DNA of 7,335 bases. It comes from Ignavibacteriaceae bacterium. GTDB lineage: Bacteria > Bacteroidota > Ignavibacteria > Ignavibacteriales > Ignavibacteriaceae. The stretch is from positions 1 to 7,335 of the forward strand of contig JANWIS010000017.1 in NCBI GenBank assembly GCA_025449775.1. Direction: 5' to 3'. Under the pieces are notes generated by a model, which was not told the DNA's origin, did no database searches, and saw nothing but the letters and a program-made list of their open reading frames with translations. Made by a program: the position numbers and the translations under genes. How positions within the stretch are numbered: the first letter of the stretch is position 1; the number at the start of each line of letters is the position of its first letter. Shown piece after piece: positions 6,867 to 7,335 of the stretch.

Positions 6867-6872
6867 ATCACC
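6867..6872 (-). promoter_or_regulatory. Ribosome binding site of the 109-residue gene
   Basis: Minus-strand GGTGAT lies 5 nt before the ATG at 6861. Because Shine-Dalgarno sequences are mostly weak in this window, it is one of the few arguments that this orphan frame is translated. Confidence 0.4.
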
Positions 6873-7052
6873 ATATTTTAATTTTAAGAACTCAATTTAA
6901 TTAGATGTGTCCTCTCACCAGACACTATTTATCTCTGCTCAACTGGAAGGATAAGTTATTATTGCTAAGGCAAGAACAATACCAGATGTGATTACTCTAT
7001 TCGAACTCTATGTTGACCAGTAATGAAAAATATTTTTTTAGTTGATGACGCA

Positions 7053-7076
7053 TCCGACGCCACAATTGACTTCGGA
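7053..7076. repeat. Short inverted repeat (TCCGA / TCGGA)
   Basis: TCCGA at 7053-7057 and TCGGA at 7072-7076 are reverse complements separated by 14 nt. The surrounding 30 bp is noticeably more GC-rich than its setting and also repeats GACG three times (7047, 7056, 7075). It could be a small hairpin or a protein-binding site. It overlaps the small frame at 7023-7085, so it may be no more than codon composition. Confidence 0.3.
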
Positions 7077-7144
7077 CGTAAATAATAACGTGTTGCTGGA
7101 TTTAAATTTATAACTCATCAGTAAAGAAAAAATACAAATACATT

Positions 7145-7335
7145 CTACTTTAAATATATCATCTTCTTTGTTTCTGTATATGAACCAACCTTTAACTGAT
7201 AAAAATATATTCCGCTTGTCAGCATCTGATCTGATTCACGATTTGCAAAGAATTCAACTTCATGCATTCCAGCAGGTTTTACTTCATTTACTAATTCAGC
7301 AACTTGAACACCCAGGATATTGCAGACACTTAAAT
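7145..7335 (-). CDS. C-terminus of a secreted protein with T9SS type A sorting domain (partial)
   Basis: The last 62 codons are visible; the N-terminus lies beyond the right edge. The order of elements matches the Por_Secre_tail (type A) C-terminal domain. NILGVQVAELVNE corresponds to the usual YNxLGxxVxxLVNE. KPAGMHEVEF is the middle strand. LTSGIYFYQLKVGSYTETKK (39-58 of the visible part) matches the consensus SGIYFYRLxxGxxxxTKKM, and the protein ends MIYLK. This domain directs a protein, after Sec export, through the type IX secretion system and is normally removed at the cell surface. What the cargo is cannot be seen. The presence of the domain is strong evidence that the host has type IX secretion, which limits it to the Bacteroidota and relatives such as Ignavibacteria. 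Confidence 0.9.
   Translation of the reverse strand, partial: LSVCNILGVQVAELVNEVKPAGMHEVEFFANRESDQMLTSGIYFYQLKVGSYTETKKMIYLK

Larger units (their letters stand above)
6862..7144. other. Gene-poor stretch with small ORFs and a short inverted repeat
   Basis: About 280 bp without a convincing gene. On the plus strand, three small frames follow one another. A 28-codon frame runs 6905-6991 (starts MCPLTRHYL). Next is an ATG-less frame ending at TAA 7021-7023 or thereabouts, with the tail KARTIPDVITLFELYVDQ. A 20-codon frame runs 7023-7085 (starts MKNIFLVDD), its ATG overlapping the previous stop as TAATG. The composition of these short peptides looks protein-like, which could mean decayed coding sequence, but none is long enough to identify. 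Short inverted repeats occur: GTGTC/GACAC at 6907-6911 and 6921-6925, and TCCGA/TCGGA at 7053-7057 and 7072-7076. No terminator with a T-run was found. Confidence 0.3.

Noticed and set aside
1..7335. CRISPR arrays, tRNA or rRNA genes, insertion sequences, toxin-antitoxin pairs
   Set aside because: No regularly spaced repeats, no tRNA-like cloverleaf with conserved arms, and no transposase or toxin motifs were seen on either strand by eye.

Overview
The window looks like a core-type stretch of an AT-rich chromosome from the Bacteroidota/Chlorobiota side of the tree, most likely an Ignavibacteria-like organism. Three independent signs point there. A type IX secretion C-terminal sorting domain is encoded at the right edge. 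A near-perfect Bacteroidetes-style promoter (TTG, 21 nt spacer, TAnnTTTG) precedes the rightward bshA. The bacillithiol enzyme BshA is of the form common in these phyla. Lineage is an inference; no marker gene fixes it.

Left half, minus strand (1-3632): transcription runs leftward. A compact three-gene unit comes first: a divergent PfkB-family sugar kinase, an RmlD-like NAD(P)-dependent sugar-nucleotide reductase, and a NagD-like (HAD-IIA) phosphatase. The genes overlap by 29 bp and 4 bp, so they are almost certainly co-expressed. After a 72 bp gap that holds a plausible ECF-type promoter come an ECF sigma factor and its membrane-bound zinc-finger anti-sigma factor, which is cut by the window edge. 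This is a classic sigma/anti-sigma pair, probably autoregulated.

Right half, plus strand (3755-6467): from a divergent 122 bp promoter region runs bshA, the glycosyltransferase that makes GlcNAc-malate in the first step of bacillithiol synthesis. A 127 bp gap then leads to a 486-residue RsmF-like rRNA m5C methyltransferase with both catalytic cysteines present.

Right edge (6468-7335): a short orphan minus-strand gene of unknown function is followed by about 280 bp without a convincing gene, holding small ORFs and a short inverted repeat. The last 62 codons of a minus-strand secreted protein, ending in a T9SS type A sorting domain, close the window.

Most of the window is ordinary. I do not see a clear undescribed defence or mobile system. 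The items that best repay a second look are the kinase-reductase-phosphatase trio with no assigned substrate, the ECF promoter candidate, the bshA leader with an overlapping small ORF, and the orphan gene next to gene-poor DNA.
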